Notes under the pieces: model-generated | The model's database searches: none | Seen by the model: only the letters and a program-made list of their open reading frames with translations | Told to the model about the DNA's origin: nothing | Source: Sphingobacteriia bacterium | GTDB lineage: Bacteria > Bacteroidota > Bacteroidia > Bacteroidales > TTA-H9 | Reading direction: 5' to 3' | NCBI GenBank assembly: GCA_021286705.1 | Contig: JAJTBW010000003.1 | Coordinates: 1 to 49,491 of the forward strand | DNA length: 49,491 bases | Program-made: the position numbers and the translations under genes | Shown here: positions 16,341 through 27,356 of the stretch, piece by piece | Layout of the letters: every line of letters begins with the position of its first letter | Numbering within the stretch: the first letter of the stretch is position 1

Positions 16341-19247
16341 ATGAATTATAAATTATTAACACTAATTGCTGTTATCCTATTTCCGCTTATCAGCTGGGGA
16401 CAGGATATAACTGTGAATGGCACAGTTACTTCGGCAAAAGACCAAACCCCTATACCAGGGGTTACGATTCAATTAAAAGGTACGGTGCGTGGAACAACCA
16501 CCGATATTAACGGACTCTTCCAGCTAAAAGTACCGGGAAATGGCATTTTGGTCATTTCGATGGTTGGAATGGAAAAACAAGAAGTTTCGGTTAATAACCA
16601 AACTACTATTAAAGTACAGATGACAGATGAAGCGGTTGATCTTGGCGAGGTCGTTGTTGTTGGATACTCAACAACAAGCCGTAAGTTAGTCACTGGTTCT
16701 GTTGGAGTTGTAGGAAGTGAGCAGATTAAAAACACTCCCCTAAGAACTATTGACGGAGTTCTACAGAGTAAGACCTCAGGAGTTCAAATTAACCAGAATT
16801 CCGGAACACCAGGGTCAGCAATGTCAATCAGACTTAGAGGTGGAAGCTCAATTAATGCAAGTAATGCGCCTCTGGTTGTAATCGATGGAATTCCTGTAAT
16901 TACAGGCGATTTCAGTCAAGTAGGTTTCGAAGGACAAGGTATTAATGCCCTGAGTGATCTTAACCCCGGAGACATTGAATCATTTACTGTTTTGAAAGAT
17001 GCTTCAGCGACTGCTATTTATGGTTCGAGAGGATCAAATGGCGTTATTTTAATTACAACAAAGAAGGGGCAAATAAAGAAGACGGATGTTGACATCTCAA
17101 TGTCATACGGATTCCAGACCTTCCCATGGGAGAGAAGACCAAAGCTCCTAAATGCAGCCCAGTACAATGAAGTTATGGGCACTAATGTTCAGGGAATTGA
17201 TACCGATTGGTTGAAGGAGGTGTTACAAACAGCACCAACAATGAACACAGAATTATCAATTTCGGGAGGCGACCAGAAAACGAGATTCTACATGTCAGGT
17301 AACTATTATAATCAGGATGGTATCGTAAAGGGAACAGATTATGAACGTTTCAGTGGCAGATTAAATCTTGATCACACCATCAATAATCGTTTCACAGTTG
17401 GTGGAAATCTTGCTGTTACCTATTCAAAAAATAATCGTGTTGAAGGTGACCAATCCATAAATGGGCCACTACCCAATGCTATCGCTCTTCCTGCTATCTT
17501 CCCGGTGTATGATGCAAACGGCAACTACGATGAAACAGGGCCTTACGCCAATCCAGTAGCCATTGCAAATGAAACAGTGAATCAGGCTTTCACAAACAGG
17601 ACAAATGGTAACATCTACTTGGATGCAAAAATCATTGAAGGACTAAGTTTCAACACAAAGTTAGGTGCCGATGTATATACACTCAGAGAGCACACCTACG
17701 ACCCTGTACTTACCAGACAAGGTAAGAAATACAACGGACTAGGAATCGAAGGAAATTCAACAGTGACCAATATTGTTAGCAATAATGTACTACAATATAT
17801 TACACAGATTAATGAAAAGCATAACATTGACGCATTAGCGGGTTATAGTTTTGAAAAGTACGCTCGTCGCTCAAGCTACATAGAGGCTATCGATTTCCCC
17901 AATGAAGATTTCCAATATATCACATCAGCTGGTACTATCAGAGCTGCCTCAACCAGTGCTACTGATAGAGGTATGAATTCCTGGTTTGGACAATTCAAAT
18001 ACAATTATGATTACAGATATCTTATTCAGGTAACAGCCAGATATGATGGTTCTTCTAAATTCGGAGAGAACAACCAATATGGTTTCTTCCCCGCCGTATC
18101 ATTAGGTTGGCGCTTATCACAAGAGAAATGGATGAAACAATATTCAAAACTGAATGATCTAAAACTGAGAGCAAGCTGGGGGGTAACTGGTAATGATGGT
18201 ATTTCCGATTTTGCCTCATTAGGGCTCTATAGCGGAGGCGCTAACTACAATCAAGGATCTGGTATTTATCCATCTCAACTTCCTAACCCTGACTTAAAAT
18301 GGGAGACCACTAATCAATTAGGAATTGGCGTTGATCTTGCTGCATTTAACAATCGACTCACTGTTACAGTTGATGCTTACCTCAACAAGACCAAAGACCT
18401 ATTACTTGATAGACCTTTACCTCCATCATCTGGGTTTACTACCATCACAAGTAACATTGGGGAATTGGAAAACAAAGGGTTAGAAATAACTATTAACACC
18501 GTCAACCTCAACGGCGAGTTCAAATGGGAGAGTAATTTTAACTTCACAATGAATCGTAATAAGGTTACAAAACTTTACAACGGTGAGCCTATACCAGAGG
18601 TAGGTCGTGGTTCAAACTCAGTTCGTGAGGGTGAAGCAATTGGCGTGTTCTGGGGCTTTAATTGGCTTGGAGTAGACCCAACTACCGGTGAATATGTCTA
18701 TGAAGATGTTAATAAAGACGGACAACTAACCGATGCTGACAAGATGGTTATTGGTGACCCCAATCCCGATTTCTATGGTGGCTTCTCAAACAACTTTAGT
18801 TATAAAGACTTTGAGTTGAATGTACTTCTGAGTTACAACGTTGGTAACGATATTTTCAATGGAATGAGGATTTATGCTGAAGCTATTTCAGGGTCAGATA
18901 ACCAGTTAACAACTGTTCTTGACCGCTGGCAGAAACCAGGTGATATAACGAATATGGCAAAAGTCGGTGATAGCTATGCATCCTCTAGACTTCTTGAGGA
19001 TGGATCATTCTTGAGGATAAAAAATGTTACACTGGCATATAAGTTCCCTAAATCAATCGTATCTAAGTTGCACCTCAGAAATGCCAGAGCTTTCTTTACA
19101 ATACAAAACCTGTTCACCTTTACCAACTATTCGGGCATGGATCCGGAAGTTAACTATGCAGGAGATGATAACCTTCGTAGAGGAACAGATTTCTACACCT
19201 ATCCCCAATCCAGAACATTTATGGCTGGTTTAACATTAGGTTTTTAA
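16341..19247 (+). CDS. SusC-like TonB-dependent outer-membrane transporter
   Basis: A 968-residue SusC/RagA-family receptor. Signal peptide 1-20; carboxypeptidase-regulatory domain about 24-100 (VNGTVTSAKDQTPIPGVTI); TonB box and link to the plug near 105-115 (LGEVVVVGYST); plug domain about 125-240 with RLRGGSSINASNAPLVVIDG and GSRGSNGVILITTKKG; 22-strand barrel to the C-terminal F. With SusD it forms the lidded import complex that moves large ligands into the periplasm. It follows the cyanophycinase gene by 59 bases and precedes SusD by 17, so it is co-transcribed. Context points to a peptide ligand, as for P. gingivalis RagAB, not a glycan. At 968 residues it is near the small end of the family. 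Confidence 0.93.
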   Translation: MNYKLLTLIAVILFPLISWGQDITVNGTVTSAKDQTPIPGVTIQLKGTVRGTTTDINGLFQLKVPGNGILVISMVGMEKQEVSVNNQTTIKVQMTDEAVDLGEVVVVGYSTTSRKLVTGSVGVVGSEQIKNTPLRTIDGVLQSKTSGVQINQNSGTPGSAMSIRLRGGSSINASNAPLVVIDGIPVITGDFSQVGFEGQGINALSDLNPGDIESFTVLKDASATAIYGSRGSNGVILITTKKGQIKKTDVDISMSYGFQTFPWERRPKLLNAAQYNEVMGTNVQGIDTDWLKEVLQTAPTMNTELSISGGDQKTRFYMSGNYYNQDGIVKGTDYERFSGRLNLDHTINNRFTVGGNLAVTYSKNNRVEGDQSINGPLPNAIALPAIFPVYDANGNYDETGPYANPVAIANETVNQAFTNRTNGNIYLDAKIIEGLSFNTKLGADVYTLREHTYDPVLTRQGKKYNGLGIEGNSTVTNIVSNNVLQYITQINEKHNIDALAGYSFEKYARRSSYIEAIDFPNEDFQYITSAGTIRAASTSATDRGMNSWFGQFKYNYDYRYLIQVTARYDGSSKFGENNQYGFFPAVSLGWRLSQEKWMKQYSKLNDLKLRASWGVTGNDGISDFASLGLYSGGANYNQGSGIYPSQLPNPDLKWETTNQLGIGVDLAAFNNRLTVTVDAYLNKTKDLLLDRPLPPSSGFTTITSNIGELENKGLEITINTVNLNGEFKWESNFNFTMNRNKVTKLYNGEPIPEVGRGSNSVREGEAIGVFWGFNWLGVDPTTGEYVYEDVNKDGQLTDADKMVIGDPNPDFYGGFSNNFSYKDFELNVLLSYNVGNDIFNGMRIYAEAISGSDNQLTTVLDRWQKPGDITNMAKVGDSYASSRLLEDGSFLRIKNVTLAYKFPKSIVSKLHLRNARAFFTIQNLFTFTNYSGMDPEVNYAGDDNLRRGTDFYTYPQSRTFMAGLTLGF

Positions 19248-19264
19248 CTTTAAATTGAAAGACA

Positions 19265-20593
19265 ATGAAAAGAAGTATATATCTTATCCTAGCTCTGATC
19301 ATTAGCTCTGCTTGCAGTAAAATACTTGATGTTGAACCGACAGCGAGCATAGATGTAAATGAGGCTATCAAAAACAAAAGAGGCGTCGAGAGAGCCTTAA
19401 ATGGGACTTATGATGCCCTACAACAGGCAGGTTCGTACGGTAGAAATATGGCTTTGATGGCTGATTTAGCCGCCGATAACCTTTCTTGGACTGGTACAAC
19501 TTACGATTATGGTCAAATAGCTGACAAGAAAATCCTATCTAATAATGTGGTCATTGATGGAATGTGGACTAGCTCTTATGATGCTATTAACCGTGCAAAC
19601 AATATCATTGAACGCCTTCCGTCGGTAACTGATATGACCGATTCTGAAAAGGCATCCGTTGAGGGTGAATGTAAGTTTATCAGAGCTTTAATGCACTTTG
19701 ATCTCGTAAGATATTGGGGGCAAATCCCTCTAAAGCTACAAGCCACGACGAATTTGAATAATATCAATACACCTGCCAGCAGTAAGATAGATGTCTTGAA
19801 CGCTGTAATTAACGACTTGAAATATGCTGTCCAGACAATGACTCCGGCCGCCAAGCAGGGTTATGCCTCTGGTGATGCTGCTAAAGCATTACTCACGAGA
19901 GCCTATCTGTACCGTTTTTATCTTACAAATGATGTAACTGATCTTAATACATTGATTCCACTTGCTAATGAGATTGTTACTGCCTACCCTTTGACTGGTT
20001 CGTATGCATCTCTCTTTGGCAATAATTCTGCTAATACTGAATCTCTCTTCGAGGTAGTATTTAATGAACAGGATAAAAACGTTATTGCTCAATATCTATA
20101 TCCAAGATCTCTAACAGGTAGATATGAGTTTGCACCAACTACAGACCTTATTAATTCTTTTGAGGCAGATGATCAAAGAGGTCAGATGATTCTGGTTGAT
20201 GGATCTAATTTCCCGTATGCTAATAAATACCAGGATGTAAGTGCCGGTACTGATAGAGTCTATGTCATCAGATCAGCTGAAGTACAACTTATTCTTGCTG
20301 AAGCAAAATACTTATTAAATGAACCAGCAGGCGATGTACTCAGTGCCCTTAATGCAATTAGATTAAGAGCGGGACTCTCATCAATTCTCTCTGCAACGCA
20401 TGAGCAATTGCTATCACTTATTCTTTTGGAATACAGACATGAATTTGCTTTTGAAGGCCATCGTTGGCACGATCTTATCAGAACGAACATGGCCGTTTCG
20501 GTTCTTGGCATTGAGCAGTTCAGAACACTTTGGCCAATCCCAATAAGTGAGACTCAATCGAATAATGCAATCAAACAAAACGAAGGTTATTAA
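19265..20593 (+). CDS. SusD-like surface lipoprotein
   Basis: A 442-residue lipoprotein: signal peptide with lipobox ISSAC (C17), then a TPR-rich SusD/RagB fold. Typical marks are the early ALNGTYDALQQAG, the ALMHFDLVRYWG helix, the LLEYRHEFAFEGHRWHDL motif near 390 and the family-standard C-terminus LWPIPISE...NEGY. It should act as the substrate-capturing lid of the preceding SusC. There is a 17-base gap to SusC and no terminator before the downstream lipoprotein. The ligand is inferred from the S51 genes upstream to be cyanophycin fragments. Confidence 0.93.
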   Translation: MKRSIYLILALIISSACSKILDVEPTASIDVNEAIKNKRGVERALNGTYDALQQAGSYGRNMALMADLAADNLSWTGTTYDYGQIADKKILSNNVVIDGMWTSSYDAINRANNIIERLPSVTDMTDSEKASVEGECKFIRALMHFDLVRYWGQIPLKLQATTNLNNINTPASSKIDVLNAVINDLKYAVQTMTPAAKQGYASGDAAKALLTRAYLYRFYLTNDVTDLNTLIPLANEIVTAYPLTGSYASLFGNNSANTESLFEVVFNEQDKNVIAQYLYPRSLTGRYEFAPTTDLINSFEADDQRGQMILVDGSNFPYANKYQDVSAGTDRVYVIRSAEVQLILAEAKYLLNEPAGDVLSALNAIRLRAGLSSILSATHEQLLSLILLEYRHEFAFEGHRWHDLIRTNMAVSVLGIEQFRTLWPIPISETQSNNAIKQNEGY

Positions 20594-20702
20594 TCAGAAA
20601 CAGAAAAATCAGTAAAATTGAGTTGATTGATAGCTTCAAATATTGCGAAACTATAGAATAGCTAAACAGCTCAAATACTACTGGTGAAAAATATAAGATC
20701 AT

Positions 20703-21908
20703 ATGAAGAATATCTTTAAAACCCTTCTCTTCTCTTTGCTAGCCACCTTTGCGTTGGTGTCATGCAATAAAGATGATGAGATTAAAAAGCCGGCTGCTTC
20801 AACTCAAGCCGACTTCTCTTATACTGTGTCAAATGATGGGTACTTCCCATGCACCGTTACTTTCACAAACAAGTCATTAAACGCAAATTCCTACTCATGG
20901 AATTTCGGAAATGGCACTACCTCAACAGAGGTTAATCCTGCAGTTACATTTGATACCCCTGGTGTTTATACTATTACACTCACTTGCACCGGAGATAACA
21001 GTGTCTATTATAATAACCTAACAAAGACCATTCAGGTAATTGTAAAAGATCCTAATGCGGGAAAGACTCACGTAATGTATTACACTACTAGAAGTTCAAC
21101 AGGTGGTGATGTCTGGATGGTTATTCTTGATGGAAATAATCCGGTACCTCAGAGGTTTAACGCGACCCAACTGGAACGTCCATATGGAATTGCTGTTGAC
21201 ACCGCAACCAAAAAAGTCTTCGTAGCCGATTATTATAACGAGAGAATTGTTAGATATGACGCTGATGGTAAAAACGAGACGGTAATTCTTGATGCCGCAG
21301 TTCCTGGTCAGGAAATAGTGGGGTCACCTCAGGGAATTATCGTAATTAAAGACAAGCTATACTTCGGTAGCCCTAATGGTATCTACCGTTGCAATCTTGA
21401 TGGTACTTCTCCTGAGAAGTTCATCAATCTCGAAAGCACCGGGGCGTCCTATCCGCTCGATCTCTATTATGTAGCATCAACTAAGACTTTCTATTTTGCC
21501 AATGATAAAACAGACTACGAAGGAGGCCTATTTAAGGTAAACTTTGATGGTACTGGACTGACTAAGATCATTCCTGATATTGACAATACTGCCATTGAAG
21601 TTGATACTGTAAACAATAAGATCTATGCTGTCACCTATAGTCAGGATGGAACTCTGTTTAGTGAAAATGGAGTTTACATGATGAATTTAGATGGCTCAGG
21701 GGTTACGAAGATCGGCGACTTTGGGGCAAAGGCTACATGGGGAATTGCCCTTGACCAAAAAGAGAAGAACCTATACTGGAGTTTCAAAACAAGCAATGAA
21801 AACCCCGACGGTAAAATTATCAGGAGCAATCCCGATGGTTCCGGACAAACAGACTGGCTTACAGGTGCTAGTCCGCATGCCATGATTATCACTGATATCA
21901 AGCTATAA
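20703..21908 (+). CDS. PKD-domain, beta-propeller surface lipoprotein
   Basis: A 401-residue lipoprotein: lipobox ALVSC (C21), a PKD domain at about 36-115 (SYSWNFGNGT, then FDTPGVYTITLTC), and a six-bladed-type propeller from about 120 with repeated units such as YGIAVDTATKKVFVADY and RYDADGK, similar to NHL/YWTD repeats. It occupies the place of a surface ligand-binding protein directly after SusCD and is probably displayed on the cell exterior. No catalytic motif is seen. A strong terminator follows at 21928, closing the operon. The ligand is unknown; cyanophycin or its host protein matrix would fit the context. Confidence 0.85.
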   Translation: MKNIFKTLLFSLLATFALVSCNKDDEIKKPAASTQADFSYTVSNDGYFPCTVTFTNKSLNANSYSWNFGNGTTSTEVNPAVTFDTPGVYTITLTCTGDNSVYYNNLTKTIQVIVKDPNAGKTHVMYYTTRSSTGGDVWMVILDGNNPVPQRFNATQLERPYGIAVDTATKKVFVADYYNERIVRYDADGKNETVILDAAVPGQEIVGSPQGIIVIKDKLYFGSPNGIYRCNLDGTSPEKFINLESTGASYPLDLYYVASTKTFYFANDKTDYEGGLFKVNFDGTGLTKIIPDIDNTAIEVDTVNNKIYAVTYSQDGTLFSENGVYMMNLDGSGVTKIGDFGAKATWGIALDQKEKNLYWSFKTSNENPDGKIIRSNPDGSGQTDWLTGASPHAMIITDIKL

Positions 21909-21927
21909 ACCTACTAATTACTGCATA

Positions 21928-21972
21928 AGAAAAGAGGATAATCCGTTAACCGGGTATCCTCTTTTCTCTTTT
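21928..21972 (+). terminator. Terminator of the S51-SusCD operon
   Basis: A 13-bp stem (21928-21940 with 21955-21967) with a short GC-containing loop, followed by a T-rich stretch. Confidence 0.85.
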
Positions 21973-22082
21973 AGCCAATTGAAATTCATAGGAAGATCTG
22001 CCTCATGATTGACATCGAATTTGGTAGTTTGGAAATCTTAAGCATTTCACGAATCAACAATTTAAACTCTCCTTATAATTGA

Positions 22083-22222
22083 AATCCCGAATCTTGAATC
22101 TTGAATCCCGAATCTTGAATCTTGAATCTCGAATCTTGATCCTCGAATCTTGATCCTCGAATCTTGAATCTCGAATCTTGAATCTTGAATCTCGAATCCT
22201 GAATCTCGAATCTTGAATCTCG
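22083..22222. repeat. Heptanucleotide tandem array (20 units)
   Basis: Twenty consecutive, in-register 7-base units: mainly AATCTTG, with AATCTCG, AATCCCG, AATCCTG and two ATCCTCG variants, decaying into degenerate copies by 22235. Almost every junction makes GAATC (a GANTC site); the two ATCC variants make GATC. Since seven is not a multiple of three, the minus strand reads as a seven-residue repeat (DSRFKIQ type), but a terminator lies just upstream on that strand and no ribosome site is seen, so I regard it as non-coding. Confidence 0.9.
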
Positions 22223-22283
22223 AATTTCAAATCTTTCCCTCCTTAACCAATCAAGAACCCAATTTACAGATATTATAGAAAGC

Positions 22284-22316
22284 AAAAAAGGTGTCCCTAC
22301 AACTGAGAGACACCTT
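22284..22316 (-). terminator. Terminator of the T9SS cargo gene
   Basis: AAGGTGTC (22288-22295) pairs with GACACCTT (22309-22316). On the minus strand the stem is followed by six T. Confidence 0.85.
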
Positions 22317-22336
22317 AGAAATCATTAATAGTTAAT

Positions 22337-23152
22337 CTATTTTATTAGTACCTTCTTGACGATAGTTTGCTTACCAGAGGTTACCTTAACCATATAAAGG
22401 CCTGAAACTAAAGATGAGACATTAACTTGTAACGGAGCAGTTGCGTTATCAAATGAGAGTACCTTTTCACCTGTTAAACTAAAAATATCGACGATAGCAT
22501 TATGAAAATCGCCTTTAACAACCATATTATTCACAACAGGATTAGGCATTATATCAACCCTTGAAAGCACAGGTGACTGTATGCCAATTCCAGACTGACC
22601 AGTTAGTTGAATACTATCGAGTAAAAGTTTATACATATCACTGCAGTCATAATGAACCCAAGCAAGGTAAATCGTTTTGCCGGCATAAACTGATAAGTCA
22701 ATATTTCGCGGATCCCAAATACCATTAGAGGCCCAGATGGGTAAAGTCTCTTCATAGACATTATCAGTAAATGAGGCTACCTCATTGTTTGTGCTAGAAA
22801 CCATCAATTTATAATGCTCTTGATAATAATTATCATCAGCACCTGATATTACATAGTGAAGAACCAAACCACCGGTCGCTGAAGTCAGATTAATTGCAGG
22901 AGAGATGAGCCAGTTGTCAGGTGTTAAAGGACTTCCGTCCCATGAACGACTTGTCATATACTGCTCCATTACAGGGCCTCCATCATACCAATCCCAATAC
23001 CAGTTCTGGGTATCACCATCCTGATCAACAAACTTCCAGGTGTTAACCACAGTAGCTGAGTCAGTAAATTGCTCTTCAAATAGCACAGTAGTCTGACTGT
23101 GTAAACTTCCTAAGAAGAACAAAAACAAAATACTAAGTAAAAAATTCTTCAT
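22337..23152 (-). CDS. Choice-of-anchor J domain protein, T9SS cargo
   Basis: A 271-residue secreted protein: signal peptide 1-19 (ending LHSQ), a jelly-roll 'choice-of-anchor J'/cleaved-adhesin domain at about 22-185 (FEEQFTD, WKFVDQDGD, NWLISPAINL, WVHYDC) and a type A T9SS sorting domain at about 195-271 (VDIMPNPVVNNMVV ... LVSGLYMVKVTSGKQTIVKKVLIK). The tail directs export across the outer membrane and attachment to the cell surface. The jelly roll probably binds carbohydrate or another surface ligand; no catalytic residues are seen. It has its own promoter and terminator and is not linked to YidC. Confidence 0.88.
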   Translation of the reverse strand: MKNFLLSILFLFFLGSLHSQTTVLFEEQFTDSATVVNTWKFVDQDGDTQNWYWDWYDGGPVMEQYMTSRSWDGSPLTPDNWLISPAINLTSATGGLVLHYVISGADDNYYQEHYKLMVSSTNNEVASFTDNVYEETLPIWASNGIWDPRNIDLSVYAGKTIYLAWVHYDCSDMYKLLLDSIQLTGQSGIGIQSPVLSRVDIMPNPVVNNMVVKGDFHNAIVDIFSLTGEKVLSFDNATAPLQVNVSSLVSGLYMVKVTSGKQTIVKKVLIK

Positions 23153-23192
23153 AACTGTTGTCTTTAGTTAATAATAAAAGTCACTTATTACT

Positions 23193-23223
23193 CAAAAATA
23201 AAGCAAATTCTTTTTAAATGCAA
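23193..23223 (-). promoter_or_regulatory. Promoter of the T9SS cargo gene
   Basis: On the minus strand, GTTG ends at 23221, followed by a 20-base spacer and TATTTTTG at 23193-23200. The expected start gives a leader of about 35 bases. Confidence 0.6.
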
Positions 23224-23456
23224 CAAAATCCTACTAGTAAAACTGTGGGCATTCGCATCCCACAAATGCATTTTAAACGCCAGAGAAAGGCTCTCTAGTA
23301 AAAAGCATAATGAGTTTAACCTAACCCACTAGAAATGTCTCATTCGGCTGAAATAATAATAAAAAAATGAATCCTCATTACCTCACTAAAGCCTTACTTT
23401 CTTTCAAACTATTGACCTCTTTAAAATCATAAGTCGAGCAAAAAAACTACCCAAAA

Positions 23457-23503
23457 TAAAAAAGCGATAAAGAGTCTATAAATAAACTCCTCATCGCCTT
23501 TAG
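23457..23503 (-). terminator. Probable terminator after yidC
   Basis: On the minus strand an imperfect hairpin (GGCGATGAGGAGT against ACTCTTTATCGC) ends in a run of T at 23457-23462. The rest of 23224-23456 holds no gene I can see. Confidence 0.6.
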
Positions 23504-23518
23504 AATATCTATAAAGAA

Positions 23519-25462
23519 TTAACCTTTATATCCTCTCTGCTTAGCCATGTCCTCAAGTCTCTTTTGGAAAGAAGACTTTTTCACAGGCTTTTTCTTATTT
23601 TCTTGCAGTTTAGCATGAATCTTATCCTCATTAATAGTCTTTCGGATGATAAAGATCTGAGCAAAAGTGAAGAGGTTAGCCAACAGATAATAGTAACTTA
23701 ATCCTGAAGCATAATTATTAAAGATGCCAAGGAACATGATAGGCATAATATACATTGCCGTCTTCATACCTGGAAGTTGCTGACTACCCGTTGACATCAT
23801 ATCATTATTAATCTTAGTATAGATTAAAGTTGAAATTGTCATCAATAAGGTAAAGAGACTGACATGGTTACCATAGAAGGGGATATTAAACCCTAGATTT
23901 ATTATCGAATCGTAACTTGAAAGGTCATCAGCCCATAAGAATGCTTGTTGCCTAAGTTCAATACTACTTGGGAAGAATCTAAACATAGCAATCAAGATAG
24001 GGAACTGTAAAAGCATAGGCCAACATCCTGCCATAGGATTAACACCAGCTTTGCGATACAGATCCATGGTAGCTTGTTGTTTCTTCAAGGAGTCTTCTGG
24101 TTTAAACTTTGCACCTAGTTCTTCAACTTCAGGCCTAAGAACCCTCATTTTTGCGGTTGCACGATATGACCAGTAAGCTATAGGGAACAGCAAAAGCTTT
24201 AAAAGAATAGTGAGTATCAGAATGATAATACCATAATTGATTCCAGTTGCCTCTAGTAAGTCAAAGGTGGTAATGACTAAATAAACATTGAACCACCACA
24301 TCGGGCCGAAACTCCATCCTAATGGAATCTGACGTTCAAGTCTCAGATCATATTTTTCTAATGTGCGATATTTATTGGGGCCGAAATAGAGACGCATGCC
24401 AAAGCTATTATCACCATCAGCTTTATAAGCCATAGGTATAGAGGCCTTCATTGACTCCAAATACCTCTTAGGCTGTTTTACTTCATCAAGAGTATATACA
24501 TGAAGATCAGCAGCATCAAATGATTGATCGGCAATAAGTGTACTTACAAAGAAACGTGATTTAAACGATATCCATTTTAATGACGTTCCAATATTCTTCT
24601 GTTCGTCTTTTCTCTCGTTAAGGTAATCTACATCCTTATCACGAGCATTTCTGAAATAGACGGTAGACTCATTCTTCTCATTTTCATGACTCTTTTCCTG
24701 AGTCAGAAGATTATAACTCCAATTAAGGTTAATGAAAGTGGTATTTGATTCAATGGCATTCGTCATGCCAACAAAATTTACTTTATAACCTATCATATAG
24801 TCATCCCCTTTGAGGGTGTACTTATACTCAATATATGAATTAGGTAACACCTTTCCATCAGGATCATCGGCATAAAGCCTCATAACGAAAGTGAGACTAT
24901 CCTTACCGGTAACGCTAAACTCGGTTTTACCGATGTTTTCAGCTTTATCAAAGTAGGGTTGAAAGTATAACTGATCGGTAGAAACCAGACGTTTACCACT
25001 GAAAAATTCGAATCCAAATACAGAACTGGCACTATCGAATAAAATCAGAGGTAATGAATCATAGGTCTTATAGTCTTTAAGAATAACCTTGACAGGACGA
25101 CCACCTAATTTTGCAATCTCAAGCCTTACCACATCATTCTCAACAGTATAAACCTTATTACTATCGAGAGCAGCATTCGCAAAAGCACCATACTGAGCCG
25201 TTGCAATTTTCCTTAAAGAATCTACAACAGTTGAATCAGTAGAACCTGTAGCAAGCAATTGTTGTGCTTTAGGCTCCTGTTTAGCCACCTGTGCTGCCGT
25301 GACCCTTGCTAAAGAGTCAGACTCCAACTGCTTCACAAGTGCAATGCTGTCGTTGATTTTCCGTTGTTTTTCAATTTCCTCTTTTGAGGGAGTCATCCAT
25401 AATCCCCAGCCTATAAAGATGCCGAGAATAAGTACCAGACCGATAATCGTATTTCTATCCAT
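23519..25462 (-). CDS. yidC: Membrane protein insertase YidC
   Basis: A 647-residue Oxa1/YidC insertase, long form as in Gram-negatives. The N-terminal helix is MDRNTIIGLVLILGIFIGW; about 60-360 form the periplasmic beta-supersandwich domain; the conserved five-helix core begins near 375 with the INYGIIILILTILLKLLLFPI helix (written here as its outline), followed by the cytoplasmic hairpin and YWSYRATAKM. The C-terminal tail is strongly basic, which can bind ribosomes. It inserts inner-membrane proteins alone or with Sec. It follows pyrG on the same strand, a common arrangement in the phylum, but a terminator sits between them. Confidence 0.97.
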   Translation of the reverse strand: MDRNTIIGLVLILGIFIGWGLWMTPSKEEIEKQRKINDSIALVKQLESDSLARVTAAQVAKQEPKAQQLLATGSTDSTVVDSLRKIATAQYGAFANAALDSNKVYTVENDVVRLEIAKLGGRPVKVILKDYKTYDSLPLILFDSASSVFGFEFFSGKRLVSTDQLYFQPYFDKAENIGKTEFSVTGKDSLTFVMRLYADDPDGKVLPNSYIEYKYTLKGDDYMIGYKVNFVGMTNAIESNTTFINLNWSYNLLTQEKSHENEKNESTVYFRNARDKDVDYLNERKDEQKNIGTSLKWISFKSRFFVSTLIADQSFDAADLHVYTLDEVKQPKRYLESMKASIPMAYKADGDNSFGMRLYFGPNKYRTLEKYDLRLERQIPLGWSFGPMWWFNVYLVITTFDLLEATGINYGIIILILTILLKLLLFPIAYWSYRATAKMRVLRPEVEELGAKFKPEDSLKKQQATMDLYRKAGVNPMAGCWPMLLQFPILIAMFRFFPSSIELRQQAFLWADDLSSYDSIINLGFNIPFYGNHVSLFTLLMTISTLIYTKINNDMMSTGSQQLPGMKTAMYIMPIMFLGIFNNYASGLSYYYLLANLFTFAQIFIIRKTINEDKIHAKLQENKKKPVKKSSFQKRLEDMAKQRGYKG

Positions 25463-25493
25463 GCGATTTTGTAATCGATAATTTGGTTAGAGC

Positions 25494-25526
25494 AAAAAAA
25501 AGCTGCCCCATGTTTACAGGGCAGCA
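25494..25526 (-). terminator. Terminator between pyrG and yidC
   Basis: On the minus strand GCTGCCC (25519-25525) pairs with GGGCAGC (25502-25508), followed by eight T (25494-25501). It lies just upstream of yidC, so yidC depends on read-through or its own promoter. Confidence 0.88.
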
Positions 25527-25563
25527 AAGATAATTCTAATTTCCGATATTTCAGTGCCTAAAA

Positions 25564-27192
<1,629 letters not shown>

Positions 27193-27356
27193 TTAGCTTT
27201 TTCAGTTACGGGGTTGCAAGTTACACAAAAAGCCCCCGCAAGCCAAGTTTTTTTTTAGCTAATCTTCTAATTTTTAAACTTGACTTATTAAAATTACACC
27301 TACTAATAGGTTAAAATATGTCTACATGAGACGTAGGTAGTGCCTAACATTGAGGT

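Noticed and set aside
22083..22222. CRISPR array
   Set aside because: Units are 7 bases with no spacers and there are no cas genes nearby.
22073..22285. A 70-residue frame with DSRFKIQ heptads on the minus strand
   Set aside because: It is the read-through of the 7-base repeat, lies just after a minus-strand terminator and has no promoter or ribosome site.
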